Assembly: GCF_014652915.1 (NCBI RefSeq)
Contig: NZ_BMZS01000002.1
Span: 230,590 to 294,589 of the forward strand
Origin: Thalassobaculum fulvum
GTDB lineage: Bacteria > Pseudomonadota > Alphaproteobacteria > Thalassobaculales > Thalassobaculaceae
Reading direction: 5' to 3'
DNA: 64,000 nt
The translations under genes were made by a program, and so were the position numbers. The first letter of the stretch is position 1, and each line of letters starts with the position of its first letter. Below are positions 1-8,155 of the stretch, piece after piece. The notes below the pieces were generated by a model. It was given only the letters and a program-made list of their open reading frames with translations. It made no database searches and was not told the DNA's origin.

Positions 1-326
1 ACCACGCCCTGGCCCTCGCGGAACAGGTCCGGCAGCACGCCGACATAGCGGATCGGCAGGGTGGTGTTGCCGTCGGTGACCAGGAAGCGGATCTCGCCGT
101 CGCCGGGGCCGCGGGTGACCGAGCCCTCCTCGACCAGCCCGCCGACGCGCACCCGGCGGTCCGGGCCGATCTCCTTGGCCGCCAGGTCGGTCGGGCTGAA
201 GAAGAACACCACGCTGTCCTGGAAGGCGGTGAGCACCAGGGCGACGGCGATGCCGAGGAACGCCAGCCCGCCGATCACCAGCGCCAGCCGGCGATTCTTG
301 CGCGAGCGGTAGGGGCGGCGGCTCAT
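1..326 (-). CDS. ccmE: Cytochrome c maturation protein CcmE (3' part outside window)
   Basis: Periplasmic, membrane-anchored heme chaperone that takes heme from CcmC/CcmD and hands it to the CcmF ligase. The visible 108 residues start MSRRPYRSRKNRRLAL, followed by one membrane anchor and the CcmE stretch FFFSPTDLA, then VGGLVEEGSV and RFLVTDG. The heme-binding His lies beyond the window edge. The start codon overlaps the ccmD stop in an ATGA tetranucleotide, so translation is coupled. It is the last visible gene of ccmABCDE. Confidence 0.95.
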   Translation of the reverse strand, partial: MSRRPYRSRKNRRLALVIGGLAFLGIAVALVLTAFQDSVVFFFSPTDLAAKEIGPDRRVRVGGLVEEGSVTRGPGDGEIRFLVTDGNTTLPIRYVGVLPDLFREGQGV

Positions 327-523
327 GCCGGGTTCTCCCGGACCGCGTCGGCAGACCGACGGCGGGTGTCCAGGCCGGCCGCGCGCAACCGCTCGACCTC
401 GGCCTCACCTCGGCGGGCGCTGATCCAGGCCCAGGCCACCAGCCCGGCCATCACCCCGAAAGCAACGGCGTAGGACGGCCAGACGAAGACCGCGTAGCCG
501 CCCATCGCGAAGAATTCCGACAA
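323..523 (-). CDS. ccmD: Heme exporter protein CcmD
   Basis: Small single-pass membrane protein of 66 residues that helps release holo-CcmE from the CcmABC complex. It has an N-terminal FFAMGGYAVFVWPSYA segment typical of CcmD, one membrane helix at about residues 12-34, then a charged cytoplasmic tail (ARRGEAEVERLRA). Position between ccmC and ccmE and the 4-nt overlap with ccmE support the call. A gap of 96 nt separates it from ccmC. Confidence 0.92.
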   Translation of the reverse strand: MSEFFAMGGYAVFVWPSYAVAFGVMAGLVAWAWISARRGEAEVERLRAAGLDTRRRSADAVRENPA

Positions 524-619
524 TGCCGGATCGCTCCTGTCAGTCCCTGTACCCGCCCGGTCTGAACGTAGGCGATGTGCCCCGATCCGCCAAGGCGCGA
601 TGCCGCTTCCGCGACACCG

Positions 620-1339
620 TCACGCATCCGGCAGGGACAGCCGGAGCTGGCGCAGGCGGCGTTCCGCGTACAGGGCGCGGATTCGCAGCAGCAGGGCGAC
701 CGCGAACACCGCGAAGTAGCCGCCGGCCATCACAAACAGCGGCGTCAGCATGGCCGGGTCGATGGTCGAGCCGCCCATCCGCAGCACGCTGGCCGGCTGG
801 TGCAGGGTGTTCCACCAGTCGACCGAGAACTTGATGATCGGCAGGTTGACCACGCCGACCAGCGCCAGCACCGCGCCGGCCTTGCCGCCGCGCTCCGGGT
901 CGTCGAACGCGTTGGTCAGCGCCATGTGGCCGAGATACAGGAAGAACAGCACCAGCACCGAGGTCAGGCGGGCGTCCCAGACCCACCAGGTGCCCCACAT
1001 CGGCTGGCCCCACAGCGCCCCGGTGACCAGCGCGATCGCCGTGAACCCGGCGCCGACCGGCGACGCCGCCCGGGCCGCCAGGTCGGCCAGCGGATGCTTC
1101 CACACCAGGAACGCCGCGCTGGCCAGCGCCAGCGTGCTGTACCCGGCCAGCGCCACCCAGGCGGCCGGGACATGGACGTACATGATCCGCACGGTCTCAC
1201 CCTGCTGGTAGTCGGCCGGCGAGTTGAGCAGGCCGAGCCAGAGCCCATAGCCGAGCAGGCCGACGGCCGCGACGCCGAGCCACGGGAGCAGCGCGTTGGC
1301 GAGCCGCAGGAAACGGGTCGGATTGGCGAAGCGATGCAT
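620..1339 (-). CDS. ccmC: Heme exporter protein CcmC
   Basis: Six-helix inner-membrane heme-handling protein that forms holo-CcmE from heme. It has 239 residues. The WWD signature is visible as WGTWWVWDARLTS near the middle, preceded by the HVPAAW segment in the first loop and followed by the HQPASV loop, whose His, with that in HVPAAW, is expected to ligate heme. The start at MHRFANPTRF fits family length; the frame continues upstream into ccmB sequence without another good start. It begins 14 nt after the ccmB stop. Confidence 0.95.
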   Translation of the reverse strand: MHRFANPTRFLRLANALLPWLGVAAVGLLGYGLWLGLLNSPADYQQGETVRIMYVHVPAAWVALAGYSTLALASAAFLVWKHPLADLAARAASPVGAGFTAIALVTGALWGQPMWGTWWVWDARLTSVLVLFFLYLGHMALTNAFDDPERGGKAGAVLALVGVVNLPIIKFSVDWWNTLHQPASVLRMGGSTIDPAMLTPLFVMAGGYFAVFAVALLLRIRALYAERRLRQLRLSLPDA

Positions 1340-1353
1340 GCCCTGGATATCCC

Positions 1354-2019
1354 CTACTCGACCGCCTGACGCAAGGCCGCTCCGGCCGCCAGCGGCGCCA
1401 GCGGCACGGCGCCCGCCAGCAGGGCCGCCAGCAGCAGCAGGTGCGGCCGGGTCTCCAGCCCGGCGCTGCCGGCTTCCACGGCCGCCACCCCGAAGATCAG
1501 CACCGGGATGGTCAGCGGCAGCACGATCAGCGCCACCAGCACCCCGGCCCGCCGGGCGCCGACCACCAGCGCCGCCCCGACGGTGCCGAGCAGGCTGACG
1601 GTCGGGGTGCCGAGCAGCAGGCCGGCCATCAGCGCCGGATAGGCGGCCGCCGGCAGGTCGAGGGTCACCGCCAGCAGCGGCGCCAGCAGCACCGTCGGCA
1701 GCCCGGTGGTCAACCAGTGCGCCACCGCCTTGGCCAGCGCCACCACCGCCAGCGGCAGGCCGGACAGCGCCAGCAGGTCGAGGCCGCCGTCGTCGGCGTC
1801 CTGCTGGAACAGCCGGTCGAACGACAGCATCGCCGCCAGCAGCGCGGTCACCCACAGCACGCCGGGGGCGATCCGGGCCAGCAGCGCCGGCGTCGGCCCG
1901 AGGCCGAGCGGGAATAGCGCCACCACCACCACGAAGAACGCCAGGGTCATGGCGACGTCGGCCCCTTGGCGTCGGGCCAGCCGCAGATCGCGGCCGATCA
2001 GGGCGAGAAAGCCGCTCAA
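1354..2019 (-). CDS. ccmB: Heme exporter protein CcmB
   Basis: Membrane subunit of the CcmAB ABC complex, which uses ATP hydrolysis to release holo-CcmE. It has 221 residues, six hydrophobic segments and a characteristic start MSGFLALIGRDLRLARRQ. The family stretch FDRLFQQDADDGGLDLL is present near residue 70. Its start overlaps the ccmA stop by 4 nt, as expected for two subunits of one complex. Confidence 0.95.
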   Translation of the reverse strand: MSGFLALIGRDLRLARRQGADVAMTLAFFVVVVALFPLGLGPTPALLARIAPGVLWVTALLAAMLSFDRLFQQDADDGGLDLLALSGLPLAVVALAKAVAHWLTTGLPTVLLAPLLAVTLDLPAAAYPALMAGLLLGTPTVSLLGTVGAALVVGARRAGVLVALIVLPLTIPVLIFGVAAVEAGSAGLETRPHLLLLAALLAGAVPLAPLAAGAALRQAVE

Positions 2020-2675
2020 GCCACCGCCTCCGGCAACCGGCCGGCGTCGGCATGCGCCGCCGGGTCGAGGTCGACGGCGTCGTCGCCGAGATCGAGGGCG
2101 GTATGGGTGGCGGCGATCACCATGCCGCCTTCAGCCCGGTGCGCGGCGATCGCGCGCTCCAGCGCGGCGACCGAGGCGGCGTCGAGCCCGACCGTCGGCT
2201 CGTCCAGCAGCCACAGCGACGCGCCGCTGGCCAGCACCCGGGCGAGCGCGGTGCGCCGGCGCTGCCCGGACGACAGCCAGCCGGCCGGCAGCTCCGCCAG
2301 CCGGGTCAGCGCCAGGGCATCCAGCGCATCGCCCAGCCGGTCGGTCGGTCGGCCGGCGACGCGGAGCGCCGCCTCGACGTTCTCGCGCGCGGTCAGGGCG
2401 GTCTTCAGGGCGTCGGCATGGCCGAGCCAGCCGACCCGGCCGGCGTGCGCCTCGCGGTCGTCGGTCACCGGCTCGCCGTTCCACAGCACCTCGCCCGTAT
2501 CGGCCCGGCCGAGGCCGGCGACGATGCGCAGCAGCGTGGTCTTGCCGCCGCCGTTGCGGCCGGCCAGGCGCAGCGCGCCGCCGCTGGCCAGCGAGAACGA
2601 CAGGTCGCGGAACACCGGGCGGCCGCCACGGCTGGCCGACAGGTTGCGGACGTCGAGCTGATCTGTACCGGTCAT
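2016..2675 (-). CDS. ccmA: Heme ABC exporter ATP-binding protein CcmA
   Basis: ATPase subunit of the CcmAB complex, 219 residues. Walker A reads GRNGGGKTT (the usual A before GK is G, common in CcmA), the ABC signature is LSSGQRRR, and Walker B is LWLLDEPTVGLD. The start at MTGTDQLDVRN is chosen because it gives normal CcmA length; the open frame upstream has no family similarity. First gene of the operon; the AT-containing hexamer CTATAG about 10 nt upstream could be part of its promoter. Confidence 0.95.
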   Translation of the reverse strand: MTGTDQLDVRNLSASRGGRPVFRDLSFSLASGGALRLAGRNGGGKTTLLRIVAGLGRADTGEVLWNGEPVTDDREAHAGRVGWLGHADALKTALTARENVEAALRVAGRPTDRLGDALDALALTRLAELPAGWLSSGQRRRTALARVLASGASLWLLDEPTVGLDAASVAALERAIAAHRAEGGMVIAATHTALDLGDDAVDLDPAAHADAGRLPEAVA

Positions 2676-3035
2676 GGCGCCTCTATAGCGCCCATCTTCG
2701 CGCCGGGCCACGCACTGGAACGTTCCGTCAGGGAAAGAAAAGGAAGCGACGCCGCACTGCGGGGGGGGAGGGGGAGGTGTCGGCGCCGCTTCGCAGTCTT
2801 CAACGGGAGCATGTCCCGCTCGGTCAGCCGGTGTAGGTCCGTACTGACCTTGACGCTCATATGGGTGCGCCGGTGCCCGGTGTCGAGACCCCGCCGCAAT
2901 GCGACATCGCGTCGCTCCGGGGCGGCACGGATCGTTGGCTCCCGGCCGCGGCTGGTCTACTGTTCGGCTCCTTTCGCGGCGCGTCCGCAGCCGCCCCCGA
3001 GCGACCCGACGGTCGCCCGATTCCACGGAGCACCC
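2676..3035. promoter_or_regulatory. Divergent intergenic region between ccmA and the crotonase gene
   Basis: No convincing gene in these 360 bases. For the plus-strand gene a possible sigma70-type promoter is TTGGCT (2935-2940) and TACTGT (2958-2963), 17 bp apart. A G-rich tract (G8-A-G5-A-G2) begins at 2761. Both neighbours read away from this region, so both promoters should be here; the hexamers are read by eye only. Confidence 0.35.
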
Positions 3036-3854
3036 ATGGCTACCCAGGAGATCACTCCCACGATGAGCGCCACCGACCCGATCCTCGTCGAGCGCCGGGG
3101 CGGCGTCGGCGTCGTCACCTTCAACAACCCGGCCCGCCACAACGCCATGTCGCTCGCCATGTGGCGCGACGCGGCCGCGGCGGTCGCCACCTTCGCCGAC
3201 GACGACACGGTGCGCTGCGTGGTGCTGACCGGGGCCGGCAACAAGGCCTTCGTGGCAGGCGCCGACATCTCGAAGTTCGAGAACGAGCGCGCCTCGGTCG
3301 AGCACATCGAGGTCTACAACGAGGCGGTCTCCACTTATCACAAGACCGTGCAGGGCCTGATGAAGCCGACGATCGCGCGGATCGACGGCTACTGCATCGG
3401 CGGCGGCCTGGCGATCGCGCTCGACTGCGACATCCGGATCTGCTCCGAGGACGCGCGCTTCGCGGTGCCGGCGGCCAAGCTCGGCATCGGCTACGCCTTC
3501 GAGGGGGTGCGGCGTCTGTACGACATCGTCGGCCCGCAGTTCGTCGCCGAGATCTTCTACACTGCCCGCCAGTTCGACGCCGAGGAGGCGCGGATCATGG
3601 GGCTGGTGAACCGGGTGGTCCCGAAGGCCGAGCTGGACGACGCGATCTGGCCGCTGGCCGAGCGCATCGCCGGCAACGCCCCGCTGTCGATCGCGGCGGT
3701 CAAGCACAGCCTGATGGAGCTGGCCAAGCCGCAGAAGGACTGGGACCTGGAGGCGGTCAACCGGACCGTCGCCAAGTGCTTCGACAGCCAGGACTACAAG
3801 GAAGGCCGCACCGCCTTCATGGAGAAGCGCAAGCCGAACTTCACGGGGCAGTGA
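3036..3854 (+). CDS. Enoyl-CoA hydratase/isomerase family protein, atypical active site
   Basis: Crotonase-fold protein of 272 residues. The oxyanion-hole segments are recognisable: KAFVAGADISKF (about 70-81) and IGGGLAIALDCD (121-132). Aligned on rat mitochondrial crotonase, both catalytic Glu positions are Ala: residue 126 in GGGLAIAL and residue 146 in PAAKLGIGY. Hydratase activity by the standard two-Glu mechanism is therefore doubtful; another acyl-CoA reaction is likely. The start MATQEI has GGAG a few bases upstream; an internal Met at residue 10 is an alternative. Confidence 0.85.
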   Translation: MATQEITPTMSATDPILVERRGGVGVVTFNNPARHNAMSLAMWRDAAAAVATFADDDTVRCVVLTGAGNKAFVAGADISKFENERASVEHIEVYNEAVSTYHKTVQGLMKPTIARIDGYCIGGGLAIALDCDIRICSEDARFAVPAAKLGIGYAFEGVRRLYDIVGPQFVAEIFYTARQFDAEEARIMGLVNRVVPKAELDDAIWPLAERIAGNAPLSIAAVKHSLMELAKPQKDWDLEAVNRTVAKCFDSQDYKEGRTAFMEKRKPNFTGQ

Positions 3855-3880
3855 GGGCGCCGGACACCGAGGCGGCGGGT

Positions 3881-3980
3881 GGGTCCCGGAGCCGGTCGCT
3901 GACGCGCCCCCTCCGGGATGACGAGTAGAATAATTGCCGTCATCCCGGAGGGGCTGCGCTAGCAGCCGGCTCCGGGACCC
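3881..3980. repeat. Palindromic intergenic element, copy 1
   Basis: Two inverted halves. The left arm gggtcccggagccgg (3881-3895) is matched exactly in reverse complement by 3966-3980. Each half is itself a hairpin (tccCGGA...tccGGGATGACG type). The centre is a short AT-richer spacer. The same element recurs at least seven more times in the window, always between genes. Confidence 0.85.
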
Positions 3981-4001
3981 ATGATGCGACGGGCGCCGAC
4001 G

Positions 4002-4217
4002 TCAGAACATCCGCCGTCCCTTGAGCGGCTGGCCAGTCGCCAGCGACACCAGGTGGGCGGCCATCAGCAGGGCCGCCACGACGGCGATCACCTGGATCGC
4101 CGTCCACGGCACCAGGGGCGGGTCGAAGGGGTCGCGCGGCCGCCGCTGCATGAACCAGGCAGCGCCGGCGAGGGCCACGGAGACGACGAGCAGGGCCAGG
4201 GTCAGTTCGAGGGACAT
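4002..4217 (-). CDS. Small two-helix membrane protein
   Basis: 71 residues with two membrane helices: about residues 4-21 and 37-58, joined by a short basic/Pro loop (QRRPRDPFDPP). It ends in a basic tail GRRMF. It resembles short conserved hypothetical proteins of alphaproteobacteria, but no function is known to me. It is divergent from the amidase gene; 32 nt separate the two start codons. Confidence 0.65.
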   Translation of the reverse strand: MSLELTLALLVVSVALAGAAWFMQRRPRDPFDPPLVPWTAIQVIAVVAALLMAAHLVSLATGQPLKGRRMF

Positions 4218-4249
4218 CGATCGAAGGCCGGAACGAGGGAGACGCAGCG

Positions 4250-5668
4250 ATGACCGAAGGTGCCGCGCTTGGCAAGCCGGGATACGACCCCGCGACCTAC
4301 CGTCCGTTGACCTGGAGCGACCATGCCGAGGCGTTCCGGAGCGGCGCCGACCGCCCGAGCGACTATCTGGCGCGCTGTCTCGCGGTGATCGCCGCCCGCG
4401 AGCCGAAGGTGCGGGCCTGGGTGACCCTGAACGAGGTCGCGGCGATGCCGGCGGCCGAGGCGGCCGACAAGCGCTGGCGCGAGGGCAAGCCGCTGTCGCC
4501 GGTCGACGGCATGCCGGTCGGGGTCAAGGACCTGTACATGACCCGCGACCTGCCGACCCAGATGGGCAGCCCGCTCTACGCCGGCCGCACCACCGGCGAG
4601 GACTCCGCCTGCGTCCAGGCCCTGCGGCTGGCCGGCGCCCTGGTGCTCGGCAAGACCGTCACCACCGAGCTCGGCTTCTCGCATCCGGGGCCGACCACCA
4701 ACCCGTTCGACCCGGCCCGCACGCCCGGCGGCTCGTCCTCCGGCTCGGCCGCAGCGGTCGGCGCCGGCATGGTGCCGGCGGCGATCGGCAGCCAGGTCGT
4801 CGGCTCGGTGATCCGGCCGGCCGGGTTCTGCGCCAACACCGCCATCAAGCCGACCCTCGGCGCCCTGCATCGTGGCGAGCGCCAGGGCCTCAGCCACAGC
4901 CATCTCGGCGTGCATGCCGGCGGCATCGAGGACATGTGGGCGGTGGCGTACGCGCTGGCCCGGTTCAGCGGCGGCGACCCCGGCTTCCCCGGCCTGTACG
5001 GCCCGGAGGCGGCACCACCGGCCGCCGCCCCGCGCTCGCTGATCGTGGTCGAGAGCGAGGGCTGGGCGCAGACCGACGACGCCACGCTCGGCGCCTTCGA
5101 GCGGCTGCTGGAGGCGGTCGCCGCCGCCGGGGTCACCCTGGTCCGCCGCACCGACCGCGCCGACGTCGAGGCGCTCGAGCGCGAGATCGCCGAGAGCCTG
5201 CTGCTGTGCCGCGATATCTGCGGCTGGGAACTGCGCTGGACGCTCCGCAACCTGGCCTACAAGGACGTCACCAAGCTGAGCGACAGCATGCGGACCCGGC
5301 TGGAGCTGGCCGAGGCCATGTCGATCGACGACTATCGGGCCGCACTGGCCAAGCGCGAGGCGATGCGCAGCCGGTTCCGGGCGGTCGCCGGCACCGCCGA
5401 CGCCATGATCACCCTGTCCTCGGCCGGCCCGGCGCCGCTGATGGCGGGCAACTCGGGCGCCGGCGAGCCCGGCATCACCCACATGACGGGCCTGCCGGCC
5501 TACAACGCCTGGACCTCGGCGATCGGCTGCCCGGCGGTCACCGTGCCGATGCTTGCGGTCGGCGGCATGCCGGTCGGCGTCCAGATCGTCGGCCGCCACG
5601 ACGAGGACTGGCGGATCGCCGGGTACGCGCGGTGGCTGAAGGAGAGCGTGGCGGCGGTCGCGGGGTGA
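4250..5668 (+). CDS. Amidase (amidase-signature family)
   Basis: 472-residue serine amidase. The Ser-cisSer-Lys triad can be placed: Lys93 in GVKDLY, Ser162 in PGGSSSGSAAA and Ser186 in VVGSVIRPAG. The spacings of 69 and 24 residues equal those of malonamidase E2. The substrate cannot be read; the GSVIRPAGFC variant around the nucleophile is typical of amidases acting on small amides rather than GatA, and no gatB/gatC partner is nearby. No signal peptide, so cytoplasmic. Confidence 0.9.
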   Translation: MTEGAALGKPGYDPATYRPLTWSDHAEAFRSGADRPSDYLARCLAVIAAREPKVRAWVTLNEVAAMPAAEAADKRWREGKPLSPVDGMPVGVKDLYMTRDLPTQMGSPLYAGRTTGEDSACVQALRLAGALVLGKTVTTELGFSHPGPTTNPFDPARTPGGSSSGSAAAVGAGMVPAAIGSQVVGSVIRPAGFCANTAIKPTLGALHRGERQGLSHSHLGVHAGGIEDMWAVAYALARFSGGDPGFPGLYGPEAAPPAAAPRSLIVVESEGWAQTDDATLGAFERLLEAVAAAGVTLVRRTDRADVEALEREIAESLLLCRDICGWELRWTLRNLAYKDVTKLSDSMRTRLELAEAMSIDDYRAALAKREAMRSRFRAVAGTADAMITLSSAGPAPLMAGNSGAGEPGITHMTGLPAYNAWTSAIGCPAVTVPMLAVGGMPVGVQIVGRHDEDWRIAGYARWLKESVAAVAG

Positions 5669-5683
5669 GTGACTGACGCGGGT

Positions 5684-5789
5684 AGGTCCCGGATCGCCGC
5701 TTCGCGTCGTCCGGGATGAGGGCAGTTGGGAAGCCTCAGCAATCCCTCATCCCGGCCGCAGCGGCGAAGCCGCGGAGAGCCGGGACCCA
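5684..5789. repeat. Palindromic intergenic element, copy 2
   Basis: Same family as 3881-3980: aggtcccggatc at the left and gccgggacccac at the right, with inner arms ccgggatgag and ctcatcccgg. Lies between the convergent amidase and phenylacetate-CoA-ligase-like genes, where a hairpin could also help end transcription. Confidence 0.8.
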
Positions 5790-5809
5790 CCAAGTGTCAG
5801 GCGCGCCCC

Positions 5810-7045
5810 CTACTCGTAGCTGCGCAGGTCGGCGATCACCTTGCCGTCGTTCGGCAGCTCGCCTTTCGCCACCAGCCTGACCGCGCCGCGCAGCTTGGTG
5901 ACCGAGGACAGGGTCGCGGTCACCGCCTCGGCCAGGCCCTCGGGCGATCCTGCGACCTCGCACAGCAGGGTCATGCTGTCGTTGCCCTTCTCGCCGGTCA
6001 CCTCGAGCCGGGCCCGGGCGATCTCCGGGTGGCGTTTGGCGATCTCGGCGACCTGGCTCGGGTGCACGAACATGCCCTTGATCTTGGTGGTCTGGTCGGC
6101 CCGGCCCATCCAGCCTTTGATTCGCATGTTGGTGCGCCCGCACGGGCTGGTGCCGGCCATGACCGCCGACATGTCGCCGGTGCCGAAGCGGACCAGCGGA
6201 TAGTCGGCGTTGAACACCGTGACCACCACCTCGCCGACCTCGCCGTCCGGCACCGGGTCGCCGGTACCCGGGCGCACGATCTCGACGACCGCGCCCTCGT
6301 CGACGATCAGGCCTTCCTTGGCCTCGGACTCGTAGGCGATCAACCCGACGTCGGCGGTGGCGTAGGCCTGCAGGACCGCCACCCCGTACTCTCCCAACTC
6401 GGCGCGCAGGCTCGGCGGCAGCGCCTCGCCGGAGACCAGGGCGTGGCGCAGCGACGAGACGTCGGCGCCCAGCTCCTTCGCCTTCTCCAGGATGATCCGC
6501 AGGAAGGACGGCGTGCCGACGTAGTTGCGCGGCTTCAGGGCGGCGATCGCCTGCACCTGCTGCTCGGTGTTGCCGACGCCGGCCGGGAACACCGGGCATC
6601 CCAGCGCGTGCGCGCCGCTCTCGCAGATCCGGCCAGCCGGGGTGAGGTGGTAGGCGAAGGTGTTGTGCACCAGCTCACCCTTGCGGAAGCCGGCGGCGAA
6701 CAGCGCCCGGGCGAACCGGAAGCCGTCGGGGCCGTGGCCCTCGGGCTCGAAAATCGGGCCCGGCGACATGAACACCCGGGCCAGCTTCCCGGCCGGCGTG
6801 GCGTTCAGCCCGCCCAGCGGCGGCTCGGCCTGCTGCAGGTCGTGCAGGTCCGACTTGCGGATCACCGGCAGCTTGGCCAGCGCCGCCCGGTCGGTGACCA
6901 TGGCCGGGTCGAATTCCGCCAGCGAGCGCGCGAAGTGCGCGGCGTTCGCCTTGGCGTGGGCGATCTGCTTCGGCAGGGCCGCGGCCAGCCAAGCGGCACG
7001 GGCGTCCGCGCTGCGGGTCTCGAGGTCGTCGTAATACTCGGCCAT
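5810..7045 (-). CDS. Phenylacetate-CoA ligase-like AMP-forming enzyme
   Basis: 411-residue member of the PaaK branch of adenylate-forming ligases: acid + ATP + CoA to acyl-CoA. Visible motifs are FMSPGPIFEP in the nucleotide loop position, YATADVGLIAYES (A5-type) and GRADQTTKIKGMFV (A8-type hinge). Start MAEYYD is chosen because AGGAG lies 8 nt upstream; an upstream Met six codons earlier is weaker. Last gene of the ABC-transporter operon; the second ligase is the first gene. The acid is not determined by sequence; an aromatic acid is likely. Confidence 0.8.
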   Translation of the reverse strand: MAEYYDDLETRSADARAAWLAAALPKQIAHAKANAAHFARSLAEFDPAMVTDRAALAKLPVIRKSDLHDLQQAEPPLGGLNATPAGKLARVFMSPGPIFEPEGHGPDGFRFARALFAAGFRKGELVHNTFAYHLTPAGRICESGAHALGCPVFPAGVGNTEQQVQAIAALKPRNYVGTPSFLRIILEKAKELGADVSSLRHALVSGEALPPSLRAELGEYGVAVLQAYATADVGLIAYESEAKEGLIVDEGAVVEIVRPGTGDPVPDGEVGEVVVTVFNADYPLVRFGTGDMSAVMAGTSPCGRTNMRIKGWMGRADQTTKIKGMFVHPSQVAEIAKRHPEIARARLEVTGEKGNDSMTLLCEVAGSPEGLAEAVTATLSSVTKLRGAVRLVAKGELPNDGKVIADLRSYE

Positions 7046-7088
7046 GACGGCCTCTCCTGTCATTTGGGCGGTGCGGCCCGTCGCTTCG

Positions 7089-7191
7089 TGGGCCCCGGCT
7101 CTCCACGGCTTCGCCGTTCCGGCCGGGATGAGGCGGGAGGAGAGCGTTGCAGCCTCGTCCCGGACGACGCGACGCGGCGATCCGGGACCTA
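7089..7191. repeat. Palindromic intergenic element, copy 3
   Basis: Left end gtgggccccggctctcc, right end gatccgggaccta, inner arms gccgggatgagg and cctcgtcccgg. It lies in the gap between the ligase gene and the ABC ATPase gene, so copies 2 and 3 bracket the ligase gene. Confidence 0.8.
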
Positions 7192-7208
7192 CTCGCCGGC
7201 GCGTCGGC

Positions 7209-8042
7209 TCAGCCGAGCCAGCGCTTGCGGCGGCGGTACTGCTTGACGTCGCGGAAGGACTTCCGGCCCTCGCCGCCGAGGCCGAGGTAGAACTCCTTCA
7301 CGTCCTCGTTGTTCCGCAGCATGTCGGCGGACCCTTCCATCACCACCCGGCCGCTCTCCAGGATGTAGCCGTAGCGAGCGTATTTGAGGGCGATGTTGGT
7401 GTTCTGCTCGGCCAGCAGGATGGTCACGCCCTCGTTCTCGTTGATCGTCTTCACGATCTCGAAGATCTGCTCGACCAGCTGCGGCGCCAGGCCCATCGAC
7501 GGCTCGTCCAGCAGGATCATCTTCGGCCGGCTCATCAGCGCCCGGCCGATGGCGCACATCTGCTGCTCGCCGCCCGAGGTGTAGCCGGCCTGGCTGGTAC
7601 GCCGCTCGCGCAGGCGCGGGAAGTAGTTGTAGACCATCTCCAGATCGGCCTGGATGCCGGCCCGGTCGCCGCCGCGCGTGAACGCGCCGGTCAGCAGGTT
7701 CTCCTCGACCGTCAGGTGCTCGAAGCAGTGGCGGCCTTCCATCACCTGGATGCAGCCGCGCTTGACCAGGTCGTTCGGGCTCGACGCCTCGACGTTGGCG
7801 CCGTCGAATTCGATCGATCCCTTGGTGACCTCGCCGCGCTCGGTGCCGAGCAGGTTGGAGATCGCCTTGAGGGTCGTGGTCTTGCCGGCGCCGTTGGCGC
7901 CCAGCAGGGCGACGATGCCGCCTTGCGGCACCTCGAGCGACACGCCCCTCAACACCAGGATCACGTGGTCGTAGATGACCTCGATGTTGTTGACCCGCAG
8001 CAGCGGCGCGGCGGGAGCGGATGCTTCGGTGGCGGCGGTCAT
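7209..8042 (-). CDS. Liv-type ABC transporter ATP-binding protein (LivF class)
   Basis: 277-residue ATPase of a branched-chain-amino-acid-type (HAAT) importer. Walker A is GANGAGKTTT, the ABC signature is SGGEQQM and Walker B is MILLDEPSMGLAP. The C-terminal extension GEGRKSFRDVKQYRRRKRW is longer than in canonical LivF and basic. It belongs with the permeases at 9580-11563, the LivG-class ATPase and the binding protein. Substrate inferred, not seen: the flanking CoA ligases suggest an organic acid rather than an amino acid. Confidence 0.9.
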   Translation of the reverse strand: MTAATEASAPAAPLLRVNNIEVIYDHVILVLRGVSLEVPQGGIVALLGANGAGKTTTLKAISNLLGTERGEVTKGSIEFDGANVEASSPNDLVKRGCIQVMEGRHCFEHLTVEENLLTGAFTRGGDRAGIQADLEMVYNYFPRLRERRTSQAGYTSGGEQQMCAIGRALMSRPKMILLDEPSMGLAPQLVEQIFEIVKTINENEGVTILLAEQNTNIALKYARYGYILESGRVVMEGSADMLRNNEDVKEFYLGLGGEGRKSFRDVKQYRRRKRWLG

Positions 8043-8106
8043 TCCCTGTTCCTCCCCGACATCCCCGCGCGGATCGCGGGCGACGTCGCAAAGCGTCTTG
8101 CGGAAA

Positions 8107-8128
8107 CGCCGGGGCCGAAGCCCCGGCG
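8107..8128 (-). promoter_or_regulatory. Intercistronic UUCG-capped hairpin after the binding-protein gene
   Basis: On the minus-strand transcript this reads CGCCGGGGC-UUCG-GCCCCGGCG, a perfect 9-bp stem with a UUCG tetraloop. It lies between the binding-protein stop and the LivF-class start, with no U-run after it. Such hairpins usually protect the upstream mRNA from 3' decay, which would raise binding-protein levels over the rest of the operon; this role is inferred. Confidence 0.55.
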
Positions 8129-8155
8129 TCCCGGGTTCAACTCAACCTGCCCAGC

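Noticed and set aside
2052-3854. Longer version of the crotonase protein starting inside ccmA
   Set aside because: The first 328 codons are Arg/Gly-rich without family similarity and overlap ccmA; the ribosome site and homology begin at 3036.
7064-7208. Insertion sequence ends around the ligase gene
   Set aside because: The repeats at 5684-5789 and 7089-7191 belong to the intergenic palindrome family found across the window; no transposase or target duplication was seen.
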